Positions 54,084-63,953 of a stretch of DNA of 64,000 bases are shown one piece after another. The stretch covers positions 1 through 64,000 of the forward strand of contig JBCFBK010000004.1 in the NCBI GenBank assembly GCA_038562555.1. The letters run 5' to 3'. Position 1 is the first letter of the stretch; every line of letters starts with the position of its first letter. Position numbers and translations under genes: made by a program. Source of the DNA: JBCFBK01 sp038562555 (lineage in GTDB: Bacteria > Bacteroidota > Bacteroidia > Bacteroidales > Prolixibacteraceae). The notes below the pieces were generated by a model, which had not been told where the DNA came from, did no database searches, and saw only the letters and a program-made list of their open reading frames with translations.

Positions 54084-54602
54084 ATGAATTTGAAAAATAA
54101 AGTTCGGGAGATCCCGGATTATCCGCATGCCGGAATCAGTTTTAAAGACATAACCACCTTGCTTAAAGATCCGGAGGCTTTCCGCGAAGTAGTCGAGCAG
54201 ATTTCAGTAAATTTTCGTCATAAAAATATTACCAAGGTGGTTTCGCTTGAGTCCCGGGGTTTTATCGTGGGAGGAGCATTGGCGTATTGTTTGAACGCAG
54301 GCTTTGTTCCGGCCCGCAAATTTGGTAAACTACCGTGTACCACCATCCAGGAAAACTACGATCTGGAGTATGGCACAGACACGCTCGAAATGCATGCGGA
54401 TGCTTTAACCAGTGAAGATGTGGTACTGATCCATGACGATCTGCTGGCAACGGGAGGAACCGCGCTCGCGGCGTTGAAGCTGGTCCTTCAAATGCAGGTG
54501 AAGCAGGTATACTTCTCGTTTATTTGTGATCTTACTTTTATCAGGAATGAAAAAAAGGAACAGCTTTCTTCCTATGGTATTCATTCGTTGATTGAATATT
54601 AA
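54084..54602 (+). CDS. apt: Adenine phosphoribosyltransferase
   Basis: 172 residues from ATG 54084. Blocks are REIPDYPHAGISFKDITTLL, SLESRGFIVGGALAYCL, PARKFGKLPCTT and the PRPP-binding VVLIHDDLLATGGTA. It makes AMP from adenine and PRPP. A TTG at 54063 also opens the frame but adds non-conserved residues. It follows mnmG by about 83 nt and precedes uvrC by 15 nt. Confidence 0.95.
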   Translation: MNLKNKVREIPDYPHAGISFKDITTLLKDPEAFREVVEQISVNFRHKNITKVVSLESRGFIVGGALAYCLNAGFVPARKFGKLPCTTIQENYDLEYGTDTLEMHADALTSEDVVLIHDDLLATGGTALAALKLVLQMQVKQVYFSFICDLTFIRNEKKEQLSSYGIHSLIEY

Positions 54603-54617
54603 AACACATTATCAGAC

Positions 54618-56438
54618 TTGTTAAACTTAAGCGACAACCGGCGAAGTGAATTCCTGAAAAGTCAGGTTTCAGTGCTACCTGAACAGCCGGGTATCTATCA
54701 GTATTTTGATCAGGCCGGAAAGATCATTTACGTCGGGAAGGCCAAAAATCTGAAAAAAAGGGTTTCTTCCTACTTTTCAAAAAATCACGACAGCAGGAAA
54801 ACAAGCATACTGGTCAGGAATATTTACGAGATCAAACATATGATTGTGGAGACGGAGCAGGATGCCCTGCTGCTCGAAAACAACCTGATCAAGAAGTACC
54901 AGCCGCGTTACAATATCAGACTGAAAGACGACAAAACATATCCCTGGATTGTCATTAAAAACGAGCGTTTTCCGAGGGTTTTTCAGACGCGGAATATCGT
55001 CCGTGACGGCTCCGCTTATTTTGGTCCTTATACCTCTGTTTTTGCTGTCAGAACGTTACTCGAACTTTTTAAAAGGCTTTATAAACTGCGCAATTGCAGC
55101 TACAATCTTTCAAAGGAAAATGTAGAACGTGCGCGGTTTAAGGTGTGTCTGGAATATCACATTGGAAATTGCAAAGGGCCCTGTGAGGGACTTCAGGCGG
55201 AGGAGGAATACAATCAGGCAATTGATCAGATCAGGGATATTTTAAAAGGTAATATCACCGGGGTAATTAAATATTTGCGTGAATTGATGAAAAAACATGC
55301 AGATGAATACCGTTTTGAAGAAGCCGGCCAGATTAAGGATAAGGTAGAAACACTTGAAAAGTTCCGGAACAAATCGACCGTTGTCAGCTCTACGATTACC
55401 GATGTGGACGTATTCAGCATTGATGTAGTGGCGAAATCAGCCTTCGTCAATTATCTGAAGGTAATTAACGGGGCGATCGTTCAGACTTATACAACCGAAA
55501 TAAAAAAGGTCCTGGAAGAAAGCCCTGAAGAATTACTCGCGTATGCAGTCGTCGATATACGCCAAAAAATCTATTCAAATGCCCGGGAACTGCTGGTGCC
55601 GTTCGATCCGGGAATTACGTTGGAGCAGGTAAGCTTTAAGGTACCGGTCAGGGGAGAGAAGAAGAAACTGATGGACTTGTCGCACCGGAACGCGGTATAC
55701 TACAGGCTGGAGAAGGAGAAACAGCAGGTGTTGCTAAAACCAAGGCAAAATACCTCGCGCATTTTGGAAACGATGCAAAAGGATCTCCAGTTGAAGGAAC
55801 TTCCGGTTCAGATAGAGTGTTTCGACAATTCGAATTTACAGGGCACCAATCCGGTAGCGGCCTGCGTGGTCTTTAAAAATGCAAAGCCGGCAAAAAGTGA
55901 ATACAGGCACTTTAATGTAAAAACAGTTGAAGGGCCAAACGATTTTGCCTCAATGGAGGAAATCGTATACCGCCGGTATAAAAGACAACTGGAAGAAGGC
56001 CGTCAGCTACCTCAGCTAATCATTATTGACGGAGGAAAAGGACAATTGGGCATGGCCCTGGCTGCGCTGGAGAAACTGAACCTGCGCGGCAGGATCGCTA
56101 TCATTGGAATTGCAAAGAAACTGGAAGAAATTTTTTTCCCGGGCGACTCAGTCCCGCTTTATCTGGATAAAAATTCGGAGACCCTGAAAATTATACAGCA
56201 AGCCCGCGATGAAGCCCACCGTTTCGGCATTACCTTTCACCGGAAAAAACGTTCGCTGAATTTTATCAAGTCTCAGCTTGAAGATGTACCGGGAATAGGA
56301 GAGAAGACCATCCGGTATCTTTTAAAGGAATTTAAAAGCATTGAGAATTTGAAAAATCAGCCCTACGATACAGTGGCGTCCCAAATAGGCGATTCTAAAG
56401 CCGCAAAACTCTTCGATTATCTTAATATAAAGCGTTGA
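54618..56438 (+). CDS. uvrC: Excinuclease ABC subunit C
   Basis: 606 residues, TTG start. The GIY-YIG nuclease domain (PGIYQYFD, KIIYVGKAKNLKKRV) cuts 3' of the lesion; the YHIGNCKGPC block, a UvrB-binding helix (LMKKHADEYRFEEAGQIKDK), the RNase H-like second nuclease (IECFDNSNLQGTNPVA, IIDGGKGQLG) and a C-terminal HhH pair (LEDVPGIGEKT) follow. No ATG fits upstream of the conserved residues, so the TTG start is accepted. Confidence 0.95.
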   Translation: MLNLSDNRRSEFLKSQVSVLPEQPGIYQYFDQAGKIIYVGKAKNLKKRVSSYFSKNHDSRKTSILVRNIYEIKHMIVETEQDALLLENNLIKKYQPRYNIRLKDDKTYPWIVIKNERFPRVFQTRNIVRDGSAYFGPYTSVFAVRTLLELFKRLYKLRNCSYNLSKENVERARFKVCLEYHIGNCKGPCEGLQAEEEYNQAIDQIRDILKGNITGVIKYLRELMKKHADEYRFEEAGQIKDKVETLEKFRNKSTVVSSTITDVDVFSIDVVAKSAFVNYLKVINGAIVQTYTTEIKKVLEESPEELLAYAVVDIRQKIYSNARELLVPFDPGITLEQVSFKVPVRGEKKKLMDLSHRNAVYYRLEKEKQQVLLKPRQNTSRILETMQKDLQLKELPVQIECFDNSNLQGTNPVAACVVFKNAKPAKSEYRHFNVKTVEGPNDFASMEEIVYRRYKRQLEEGRQLPQLIIIDGGKGQLGMALAALEKLNLRGRIAIIGIAKKLEEIFFPGDSVPLYLDKNSETLKIIQQARDEAHRFGITFHRKKRSLNFIKSQLEDVPGIGEKTIRYLLKEFKSIENLKNQPYDTVASQIGDSKAAKLFDYLNIKR

Positions 56439-56502
56439 CTTACAGAAAAAAAGGCCATCATTTTATGCTTAAAAAGAAGTTCCGGATTTTTTACCATCCG
56501 GA

Positions 56503-57447
56503 TCAGTTCCGGTATCTTTCGTCATTTTCAAGCAAGCCCAGGTAGGAAGCATAACGGCTTTGCGCAATTTCTTTTTCCGTAACGGCTTTTTTAACCTGGC
56601 ATCCGGGTTCATGGGTATGGGTGCAATTGTAAAACTGGCATTTTCCAAGGCGACTGAAAATTTCAGGGAAGTAATGGCCAATTTCTTCTTTTTCCATTTC
56701 CAGTAATCCGAAACCTTTTATTCCGGGTGTGTCAATAATAAAACCGCCGAAACTCAATTCAAACATTTCTGAAAAAGTAGTCGTGTGTTTTCCGGTTTCA
56801 TGATAATCTGAAATTTCCCGGGTCTTCAAGTTTAACGAAGGCTCCACCTTATTAATCAGCGTTGACTTCCCAACTCCGGAGTGGCCGGAAAATACACTTG
56901 TTTTTCCTTTCATAGATTCCCGCACCTCACCGATGCCCTGATGGTGCTTCGCCGAAGTTTCCAGACAACGGTAACCAATGGCCTGGTAGGTTTCGATCAG
57001 CTTTAGCATCTGACTTTTCTGCGCCGGATTATAGCGGTCAGTCTTATTAAAGACGAGCGTGCAGGGGATCCGGTAGGCTTCGGCCGATGCCAGGAACCGG
57101 TCAATGAAGGTCGTGGTGGTGACCGGATAGTTGATTGTTACCACCAAAAAAGCCTGATCGATATTCGCGGCAATGATCTGATATTGTTTCGATAAATTGG
57201 ACGACCGGCGAATGATATAATTTTTGCGGTCTGTAATATCGGTAATCAGTCCCACGGGCTTGGCCGTGTCTTCTCCTTCCGGATCCTGCAGAATGAGGTC
57301 CACCTGATCGCCTACAGCAACAGGATTTGTGCTTTTTAAATCCCTGATGCGAAAATTCCCCTTTAATTTGCATTCCACGATATCCCCCGAGTCGGTTTTA
57401 ACTGTATACCAGCTCCCGGTCGATTTTATGACGATACCTTTACTCAA
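56503..57447 (-). CDS. rsgA: Ribosome small-subunit-dependent GTPase RsgA
   Basis: 314 residues with the circularly permuted GTPase order: OB fold, NKTD (VFNKTDRY), P-loop FSGHSGVGKSTLINK, then DTPGIKGFGL, and a zinc knuckle (CQFYNCTHTHEPGC). It tests late 30S assembly. Convergent with uvrC; divergent from xth. Confidence 0.95.
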   Translation of the reverse strand: MSKGIVIKSTGSWYTVKTDSGDIVECKLKGNFRIRDLKSTNPVAVGDQVDLILQDPEGEDTAKPVGLITDITDRKNYIIRRSSNLSKQYQIIAANIDQAFLVVTINYPVTTTTFIDRFLASAEAYRIPCTLVFNKTDRYNPAQKSQMLKLIETYQAIGYRCLETSAKHHQGIGEVRESMKGKTSVFSGHSGVGKSTLINKVEPSLNLKTREISDYHETGKHTTTFSEMFELSFGGFIIDTPGIKGFGLLEMEKEEIGHYFPEIFSRLGKCQFYNCTHTHEPGCQVKKAVTEKEIAQSRYASYLGLLENDERYRN

Positions 57448-57516
57448 TGGCTATTTTGGTGTTAAAAAGATTATTCTACTTTCGCTAAATTATTTATCTC
57501 AAAATTACAAAAATTT

Positions 57517-58284
57517 GTGAAACGTATTCTATCCTACAATGTGAATGGCATCCGTTCTGCTATCAGAAAGGATTTTTTTGCCTGGCTTGAACAAGAAAAT
57601 CCGGATATTCTCTGTTTACAGGAAATAAAGGCACAGTCGGGGCAAATGGACGAAGCTGTTTTTGAAAAGCTGGGATACGGGTATTATTCCTTTCCCGCCA
57701 TGAAACCAGGATATAGTGGTGTTGCTATTGCATGCCGGGAAATGCCGCTTGAAGTGGAGTATGGGATGGGAAATCCGAAATATGACCGGGAAGGCCGGGT
57801 CATCAGGGCCGGTTTTGAAGGCTTTTCCGTGATCAGCGTTTATTTTCCATCAGGTACGGCAGGAGGGTTAAGACAGGCCTATAAAATGGATTTTTTGGCC
57901 GATTTTCAGGTTTATTTAAATAACCTGATAAAAGATCATCCGAATCTTATAATTTCGGGTGATTATAACATCTGCCGTTTATGGATTGACATTCATAATC
58001 CTGAAAGGCAGCAGAAGACCTCCGGTTTCCTGCCAGAAGAGCGGGAATGGTTCCGGCGGTTTACCGAAGCGGGTTATGTGGATAGTTTCCGGGAAGTCGT
58101 CGTGGACCCCGGCTGTTATTCCTGGTGGAGTTACAGGGCCGGTTCGCGTGCCAGGAATAAAGGATGGAGAATCGATTATCACATGGTGACTCCGTCATTG
58201 AAACCCAGGATCAGAGGAGCCGCTATTTTGCCCGACGTTGTTCATTCGGATCATTGTCCGGTCTTGCTTGAAATGGAATTGTAA
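57517..58284 (+). CDS. xth: Exodeoxyribonuclease III (AP endonuclease)
   Basis: 255 residues from GTG 57517. The motifs of the EEP fold are SYNVNGIRSAI, LCLQEIKA (catalytic Glu), SGDYNICR, DSFREV and the terminal HSDHCPVLLEM. It cleaves abasic sites and digests 3' ends. Its stop is directly followed by the start of the DUF4421 gene (no gap). Confidence 0.94.
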   Translation: MKRILSYNVNGIRSAIRKDFFAWLEQENPDILCLQEIKAQSGQMDEAVFEKLGYGYYSFPAMKPGYSGVAIACREMPLEVEYGMGNPKYDREGRVIRAGFEGFSVISVYFPSGTAGGLRQAYKMDFLADFQVYLNNLIKDHPNLIISGDYNICRLWIDIHNPERQQKTSGFLPEEREWFRRFTEAGYVDSFREVVVDPGCYSWWSYRAGSRARNKGWRIDYHMVTPSLKPRIRGAAILPDVVHSDHCPVLLEMEL

Positions 58285-59292
58285 ATGAAGAAGCTGTTTT
58301 TGTCTGTTATGTGCATGTGGATAGCCGGGCAGTGTTGGTCGCAGAAGAAGGAACGGGTGGCATTCGATCTGGATACCAATTATGTAAAAACATATTATAA
58401 TGATCTAATTGTCAGAATATATTCAGCTAACAGGAATAATTTTGTCCGTTTTCTGGATACTTTCGAAGACCTGGAATTAAAGTACCGGCCCAATGATTAT
58501 TTTGATCTCGGTGCGGGGATTAATTACAAGTGGTTCGGGTTGAACGTGGGCAGTAAAATAGGCAAGCTTTCAAACGACGATGAACGGTTCGGTAAAACCT
58601 CGACCTTCGGCCTGCAAAGCTATCTCTATGCCCGCAAATTTACTGTCGATATCATGGCCATGAAGACCCGGGGTTATTATCTGAAACTTGAAAACGATGA
58701 TTTTGAACGACAGCTTGAACCGGAACAGTACTACCAGCGGCGTGATATCAGAACGAAGAACATCGGCGTTAATCTCAACTACGTGCTGAACTACAGGCGG
58801 TTTTCCTATAAAGCGGCGTTCAAGCAAAATGACCTGCAGAAAAAAAGTGCCGGTTCTGTCATTTTGGGCGGGGGGGTTTACCTGCTGAAGGTCAGTGCCG
58901 ACTCTGCATTGGTTCCCCGTGAAATAGCCACCAATTATTTCACAGGCTGGAGAGAACTGGACGCCTTTAAAACGTACAGCATTAATGGGAATGTTGAATA
59001 CGCCTACTCCTGGGTGCCGCTCAGGAACTGGATTGCTACCGGTTCATGGCGGGTAAGCCTGGGCCTGCAAAAAAACATATGGGAACTGGGCGACGAAGGG
59101 GTGTACAGGCAGGTCAAATTTGGCCGAAGCGGGATGATCCGCCTGTCCGGAGGCCACCATTTTCCTGAGTTTTACCTGGGGTTTTCATATGTCCGGTACC
59201 AGCATAATGCGGTAATGCGCATGAATTCAATGAAAACGCTGAACGGGACAAATTATATCGAATTTACAGTCAGCAAAAGGATTAAACTGTGA
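58285..59292 (+). CDS. DUF4421 outer-membrane-type protein
   Basis: 335 residues with a signal peptide (cleaved near WSQ) and a beta-rich body of alternating strands, ending in an aromatic/basic tail (EFTVSKRIKL). It matches the DUF4421 layout (YNDLIVRIYSANRNNFVRFL, DYFDLGAGINYKWFGLNVG) and is probably a small outer-membrane barrel of unknown job. It starts on the base after the xth stop, so it is co-transcribed. Confidence 0.8.
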   Translation: MKKLFLSVMCMWIAGQCWSQKKERVAFDLDTNYVKTYYNDLIVRIYSANRNNFVRFLDTFEDLELKYRPNDYFDLGAGINYKWFGLNVGSKIGKLSNDDERFGKTSTFGLQSYLYARKFTVDIMAMKTRGYYLKLENDDFERQLEPEQYYQRRDIRTKNIGVNLNYVLNYRRFSYKAAFKQNDLQKKSAGSVILGGGVYLLKVSADSALVPREIATNYFTGWRELDAFKTYSINGNVEYAYSWVPLRNWIATGSWRVSLGLQKNIWELGDEGVYRQVKFGRSGMIRLSGGHHFPEFYLGFSYVRYQHNAVMRMNSMKTLNGTNYIEFTVSKRIKL

Positions 59293-59305
59293 CGGGAACC
59301 TTGTA

Positions 59306-59803
59306 TTATTTGGTGTAGCTGGCCGGATCAACTGCAGCCGGTGTCCACTGATTAAAGAAACGCAACACTTTTTCCTTGCTGTATCCGTCACTCTCTTCGA
59401 GGTAGGCTGAATTCTGCGTGTGTATCCGATTTCCCTCACCGTCGAGAATGACAAACACGGGGAAACCAAAACGCTGCGGGTAATCCAGTTCACTCAGCAC
59501 GGTCAGGTTCCGGTTTTCTTTGCTGTGGTTGATTTTAACCACCACAAAATGATCACGGACGAAATTATTAATTTCCTGATCATCATTAATAAAGCGATGA
59601 AATTTCACACACCAGGGACACCAGTTACCCCCAATCTGAAGGAAAACGTGTTTTTTTTCAGATTTTGCCTTTTCTATTGCCTGTTTGATTTCGGCCTTAG
59701 CATCTGCCCCGGGATTGTAGAAGGCGGCTGGTTGGGCATTCAGCATGGTTCCCGCCAGCAAAATCGCAAACATCAGCACCAGGTTCTTCATCTGCATCAT
59801 CAT
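59306..59803 (-). CDS. Exported thioredoxin-fold protein (CPWC)
   Basis: 165 residues; signal peptide (LVLMFAILLAGTMLNA), then a thioredoxin fold with the redox motif GNWCPWCVKFHR and cis-Pro in RFGFPVFVILD. This is the thioredoxin_7/DUF255-like type of periplasmic reductase seen in Bacteroidota. Substrate unknown. Convergent with the DUF4421 gene. Confidence 0.87.
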   Translation of the reverse strand: MMMQMKNLVLMFAILLAGTMLNAQPAAFYNPGADAKAEIKQAIEKAKSEKKHVFLQIGGNWCPWCVKFHRFINDDQEINNFVRDHFVVVKINHSKENRNLTVLSELDYPQRFGFPVFVILDGEGNRIHTQNSAYLEESDGYSKEKVLRFFNQWTPAAVDPASYTK

Positions 59804-59887
59804 TAAGATTGTTGCCGGTAAAAATAATTATTCTGTTTTAAATAAGCACGAGGTTCGCAGCTTCGTCTTCATGAAAGCAAACGCGGA

Positions 59888-60286
59888 TTAGTCAACTTTG
59901 CTCATGATCAGTTTGCCGTGCTGAATTCCTTTAATGGCAATGAGGTTATCGGCCAATGTGGTCAGCCGGAAAGAGGGGCCTTTGACCGCAACAATTTCCA
60001 TGCAGTGGTCGCCGATGTAAAAGATTTGAGAAGAGAGGATTACTTCACGATAATCTGACTGAATATCCTGCAAACGTGAATGAATGTCCTTTTTTGCCCT
60101 CGCATATACCAGCGTGATGGCTCCTGCAACGATGTTGTCACATTTCCACTTTTGTTCCACCAGGTTTTTTTCAATCAAAAACCGGATAGCCTGGGAACGG
60201 TTTGAAAATGAATTATTTTGTACATATTCATCCAGTGCTTTCAGCAGGTCTTCTTCGAGCGATACGCCAAATCGGGTTACAGCCAT
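59888..60286 (-). CDS. NikR-like ribbon-helix-helix regulator with altered metal site
   Basis: 132 residues from ATG 60286. N-terminal RHH (TRFGVSLEEDLLKALDEYVQ) and a C-terminal ACT-like domain follow the NikR layout and length. In E. coli NikR the nickel ligands are His76, His87, His89 and Cys95; here the matching residues are Gln76, Gln87, Phe89 and Cys95. Nickel sensing by the known site is therefore unlikely. It may sense another ligand. No nickel transporter is adjacent. The frame up to 60313 is not needed. Confidence 0.82.
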   Translation of the reverse strand: MAVTRFGVSLEEDLLKALDEYVQNNSFSNRSQAIRFLIEKNLVEQKWKCDNIVAGAITLVYARAKKDIHSRLQDIQSDYREVILSSQIFYIGDHCMEIVAVKGPSFRLTTLADNLIAIKGIQHGKLIMSKVD

Positions 60287-60329
60287 TTTAATTTTTTTGT
60301 GTTGTACAAACATAACAAAACAGGCAGAC

Positions 60330-61805
60330 TTAATCCCGGAGTTCCCAGGAGAATCCGTCTTTCGTGTCTTTTATCTCAAAGCCAAGCTTCAACAGTTCGT
60401 TCCTGATCATATCGGCCGTTCCCCAGTCTTTAGCAGCTTTGGCGTTCATCCGTAGCCGGAGGAGCAGGTCGACTGCCCCTTCAAATGCTGCAGAACACGA
60501 TGACGCCTCTTCTTCGTGTTTTTGCAGGCCAAAGAGGTGAAATATGAAGACTGTGAACAGGTTCTTCAAATCGGCCAGGTCGCCGGCTGAAACGGTTTCT
60601 TTTCCGTCGGCTATCGCATTGATCATTTTAACCCCGTCGAAAAGATGGGCCAGAGCAACCGGTGTATTCAGGTCATCGTTCATCGCGGTATAGCAACACT
60701 CGCGTAACCGCGCCGTATCGACGGTCGATTTTTCTGAGGCCCGTATCAGATCCAGGGTATCTGACGCTTTAAGCAGCCGGGCGAGTCCTTTTTCGGCAGC
60801 TTGGAGCGCTTCGTTTGAAAAATCGAGCGTGCTCCTGTAATGGGCGGTGAGCATGAAGTAGCGGATCGTCATCGGCGAATAGGCTTTTTCAAGCAGGGGA
60901 TGACCGCCGGTAAAGAATTCGTCGAGAGAAATGGCGTTTCCGAGCGATTTGCCCATCTTTTGTCCGTTCAGCGTAATCATGTTGTTGTGCATCCAATACC
61001 TCACGGAATCGTGCCCAAAAGCAGCTCTTGACTGGGCCATTTCGGCTTCGTGATGAGGAAAGGTTAGGTCCATGCCACCCCCGTGAATATCGAATGTCTC
61101 ACCCAGGTATTTGGAGCTCATCGCCGTACATTCGAGATGCCAGCCGGGAAAACCTTCGCTCCAGCGCGAGGGCCAGCGCATAATATGCCCGGGCGACGCT
61201 TTTTTCCAGATGGCAAAATCAAGTGGCGAGTGTTTTTCCTGTTGTCCTTCCAGCTCCCGGGTACTGGAAAGCATATCTTCCGTTTTTCGCCCCGAGAGCC
61301 GTCCGTACGGATGATTACGTGCATATTTTTCAACGTCAAAATAAACCGATCCGTTGCTTTCATAAGCGAAACCGGATGCTATTATTTTTTCGACCGCCTC
61401 AATTTGCTCGAGAATATGGCCGGTAGCGCGCGGCTCAATGCTGGGAGAAAGCACATTCAGCTTATCCATGGCTTTCTCGTAATGATTGATATAAAGCTGA
61501 ACCACTTCCATGGGTTCAAGCTCATCCAGGCGCGCCCTTTGCTCGATTTTGTCTTCACCTTCGTCGGCGTCGTTAACCAGGTGTCCTACATCGGTAATAT
61601 TACGGACATAGCGGACTTTGTAATCCAGGTGCTTCAGGTATCTGAAAAGCAGATCAAAGGTGATGGCCGAACGGGCATGGCCCAGATGGGGTTTCCCGTA
61701 AACGGTGGGACCACAAACGTACATGCCTGCTTTTCCGGGATGCAGGGGCGTGAAAACCTCTTTTTTGCGACTCAGTGTGTTGTAAATCTGAAGCTGATTC
61801 TCCAT
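60330..61805 (-). CDS. cysS: Cysteinyl-tRNA synthetase
   Basis: 491 residues from ATG 61805. First zinc Cys and HIGH block: MYVCGPTVYGKPHLGHARS; the second zinc/Cys region WHLECTAMSSKYLG, HHEAEMAQSRAAFG, and KMSKS as GQKMGKSLGNA. It charges tRNA-Cys. A minus-strand TACATTTG at 61824-61831 may be its -7 box. Confidence 0.96.
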   Translation of the reverse strand: MENQLQIYNTLSRKKEVFTPLHPGKAGMYVCGPTVYGKPHLGHARSAITFDLLFRYLKHLDYKVRYVRNITDVGHLVNDADEGEDKIEQRARLDELEPMEVVQLYINHYEKAMDKLNVLSPSIEPRATGHILEQIEAVEKIIASGFAYESNGSVYFDVEKYARNHPYGRLSGRKTEDMLSSTRELEGQQEKHSPLDFAIWKKASPGHIMRWPSRWSEGFPGWHLECTAMSSKYLGETFDIHGGGMDLTFPHHEAEMAQSRAAFGHDSVRYWMHNNMITLNGQKMGKSLGNAISLDEFFTGGHPLLEKAYSPMTIRYFMLTAHYRSTLDFSNEALQAAEKGLARLLKASDTLDLIRASEKSTVDTARLRECCYTAMNDDLNTPVALAHLFDGVKMINAIADGKETVSAGDLADLKNLFTVFIFHLFGLQKHEEEASSCSAAFEGAVDLLLRLRMNAKAAKDWGTADMIRNELLKLGFEIKDTKDGFSWELRD

Positions 61806-61897
61806 TGAAAGATGAAATTTCTGCAAATGTAAAAATTATTCCCGAAAGGCCGGGTGCTACCCCTTGTTTCCCGTGGAACAACCAGCGATAAAACCCG

Positions 61898-63283
61898 TCA
61901 GATCATCTTCTCCGGTACGACCCATTCATCAAACTGCCCGGCGGTCAGTAATCCGAGCGCGACTGCAGCTTCTTTCAGGGTTATATTTTCTGCATGGGCT
62001 TTTTTGGCAATTTTGGCCGCCTTTTCATAACCAATATGCGGGTTAAGTGCAGTTACCAGCATCAGCGAATTGTTCAAATGTTGCGTGATGCGGGCCCGGT
62101 TAGGCTCAATTCCGACGGCACAATTTTCATTGAATGATCTGCAGGCATCGCCAAGCAAGGTTGCCGACTGCAGAAAAGCATTGATCATCACCGGTTTGAA
62201 AACGTTCAGCTCGAATTGGCCGCTTGCCCCGGCAATGCTGATGGTTGTATCATTTCCCATCACCTGGACACATACCATTGTCAACGCTTCTGCCTGGGTA
62301 GGATTCACTTTCCCGGGCATGATCGAAGAGCCGGGTTCGTTATCGGGAATGATGATTTCGCCAATACCACAACGTGGTCCGGAAGACATCAGCCGGATGT
62401 CGTTGGCGATTTTCATCAGGCTCACAGCCAGAAGCTTCAGCGCGCCGTGCGTTTCTACCAGGGCGTCGTGCGCTGCGAGCGACTCAAATTTATTTTCTGC
62501 CGTAACAAACGGCAATTGGGTTAACTCAGCAATAGTTGCGGCTACTTCCTCCGCATAGCCTTTTGGAGTATTCAGTCCGGTGCCAACGGCTGTTCCCCCC
62601 AGGGCAAGTTCGGCCAGATGAGGTAGCGTCTTATGCAGGGCTGCCAGCCCGTGGTCAAGCTGTGCGACGTAGCCTGAGAACTCCTGCCCCAGTGTCAGCG
62701 GCGTGGCATCCATCCAGTGGGTACGGCCAATTTTGACAATGTCCATCATTTGTTTCGACTTCTCCGATAGCGTATTACGAAGCTGTATAACGGCCAGTAT
62801 GGTGTTGTTGACCAGCACGGAATAGGCCGCGATGTGCATGGCCGTGGGAAAAGTATCGTTCGATGACTGCGATTTGTTGACATCATCGTTCGGATGAATA
62901 AGGGGGATGCCCTCACCCAGCTTGTTCCCGGCCAGAACATGCACCCGGTTCGAAATCACTTCATTCACGTTCATGTTCGATTGCGTGCCGGAACCGGTTT
63001 GCCAGACAACAAGCGGAAACTGATCGTCAAGTTTTCCTTCCGTAATCTCGTCACACACCTGGCAGATGAGCGCTTTCTTTTCTTCGGAAAGGACACCCAG
63101 CTTGCAATTAGTGATAGCAGCGGCCTTTTTCAGGTATCCGAAGGCGTGAATAATTTCGAGGGGCATGGAAGCCGGAGCGCCGATCCGGAAGTTCACCACC
63201 GAGCGCTGGGTCTGTGCTCCCCAGTATTTGGCGGCGGGAACCTTCACTTCTCCGAGTGTGTCTTTTTCAATTCTGTAGTCCAT
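61898..63283 (-). CDS. fumC: Class II fumarate hydratase
   Basis: 461 residues from ATG 63283; a frame to 63472 adds 63 unsupported residues. Blocks: VPAAKYWGAQTQRSVVNF, the GSGTQSNMNVNEVISNRV active-site strand, KIGRTHWMDATPLTLGQEFS, and the fumarase/aspartase signature GSSIMPGKVNPTQAE. It hydrates fumarate to malate. Alternatives in the superfamily (aspartase, adenylosuccinate lyase) fit less well. Confidence 0.95.
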   Translation of the reverse strand: MDYRIEKDTLGEVKVPAAKYWGAQTQRSVVNFRIGAPASMPLEIIHAFGYLKKAAAITNCKLGVLSEEKKALICQVCDEITEGKLDDQFPLVVWQTGSGTQSNMNVNEVISNRVHVLAGNKLGEGIPLIHPNDDVNKSQSSNDTFPTAMHIAAYSVLVNNTILAVIQLRNTLSEKSKQMMDIVKIGRTHWMDATPLTLGQEFSGYVAQLDHGLAALHKTLPHLAELALGGTAVGTGLNTPKGYAEEVAATIAELTQLPFVTAENKFESLAAHDALVETHGALKLLAVSLMKIANDIRLMSSGPRCGIGEIIIPDNEPGSSIMPGKVNPTQAEALTMVCVQVMGNDTTISIAGASGQFELNVFKPVMINAFLQSATLLGDACRSFNENCAVGIEPNRARITQHLNNSLMLVTALNPHIGYEKAAKIAKKAHAENITLKEAAVALGLLTAGQFDEWVVPEKMI

Positions 63284-63413
63284 AATTACGTCGTTTTTAA
63301 TAAGCTGTTTACAAACAAACAGTTGTAAAGCTGAGATGTTCTTTAACGGTAACCCGGCCGAATGACACAGAAAATGACCATATTTTTGTGTATTTTTGGT
63401 CTTTTGAGAAGAG

Positions 63414-63953
63414 ATGAAGACGTATATCGTATTTTTAAAAGGTGTTAATGTCGGCGGACATAACCGTGTCAAAATGGATGTTCTGAAAAAAGCACTGACG
63501 GAGCATCAGTTTGAACACGTAAAAACTTATATAAACAGTGGTAACGTCATTTTACAATCGGTGAGTGACAAAGAAAAGATCGCTGAACAGGTCGCTCATA
63601 TCATCAGAGTCAGTTTTGGTGTCGATGTGAAAATGATCATAAAAACGGCAGATGAACTGATCGATCTGACAGAAAGAAATCCTTTCAATGCGGAAGCGGA
63701 AAGTGATTGTGCCAAAAGGGCGGTCGTGATGTTGTCGGAGAGGGTGGAACCCGGTCAACTGCAGATTTTCAAAGATGAAGGGAAAGTGAACGAAAATTAC
63801 TACCTGAGTGATGATGTGCTGTTTGTATATTATCATAACGGATTTGGAAACACAAAATTTACAGCCGACTATATCGGGAGAAAACTTGGTGTAGTAACAA
63901 CTGCCCGGAACTGGAACACGATCCTTAAGCTGAGAGATATGGTCAGGAATTAA
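63414..63953 (+). CDS. DUF1697 protein
   Basis: 179 residues with the DUF1697 opening YIVFLKGVNVGGHNRVKMDV and the following TYINSGNVILQS motif. Function unknown; cytoplasmic. Two overlapping TATTTTTG sequences (63381-63388, 63391-63398) lie just upstream as possible -7 boxes. The last 47 nt of the window hold nothing recognisable. Confidence 0.88.
   Translation: MKTYIVFLKGVNVGGHNRVKMDVLKKALTEHQFEHVKTYINSGNVILQSVSDKEKIAEQVAHIIRVSFGVDVKMIIKTADELIDLTERNPFNAEAESDCAKRAVVMLSERVEPGQLQIFKDEGKVNENYYLSDDVLFVYYHNGFGNTKFTADYIGRKLGVVTTARNWNTILKLRDMVRN

Noticed and set aside
63284..63472. 63-residue extension of fumC
   Set aside because: Not found in the fumarase family and it overlaps the promoter region of the divergent DUF1697 gene.
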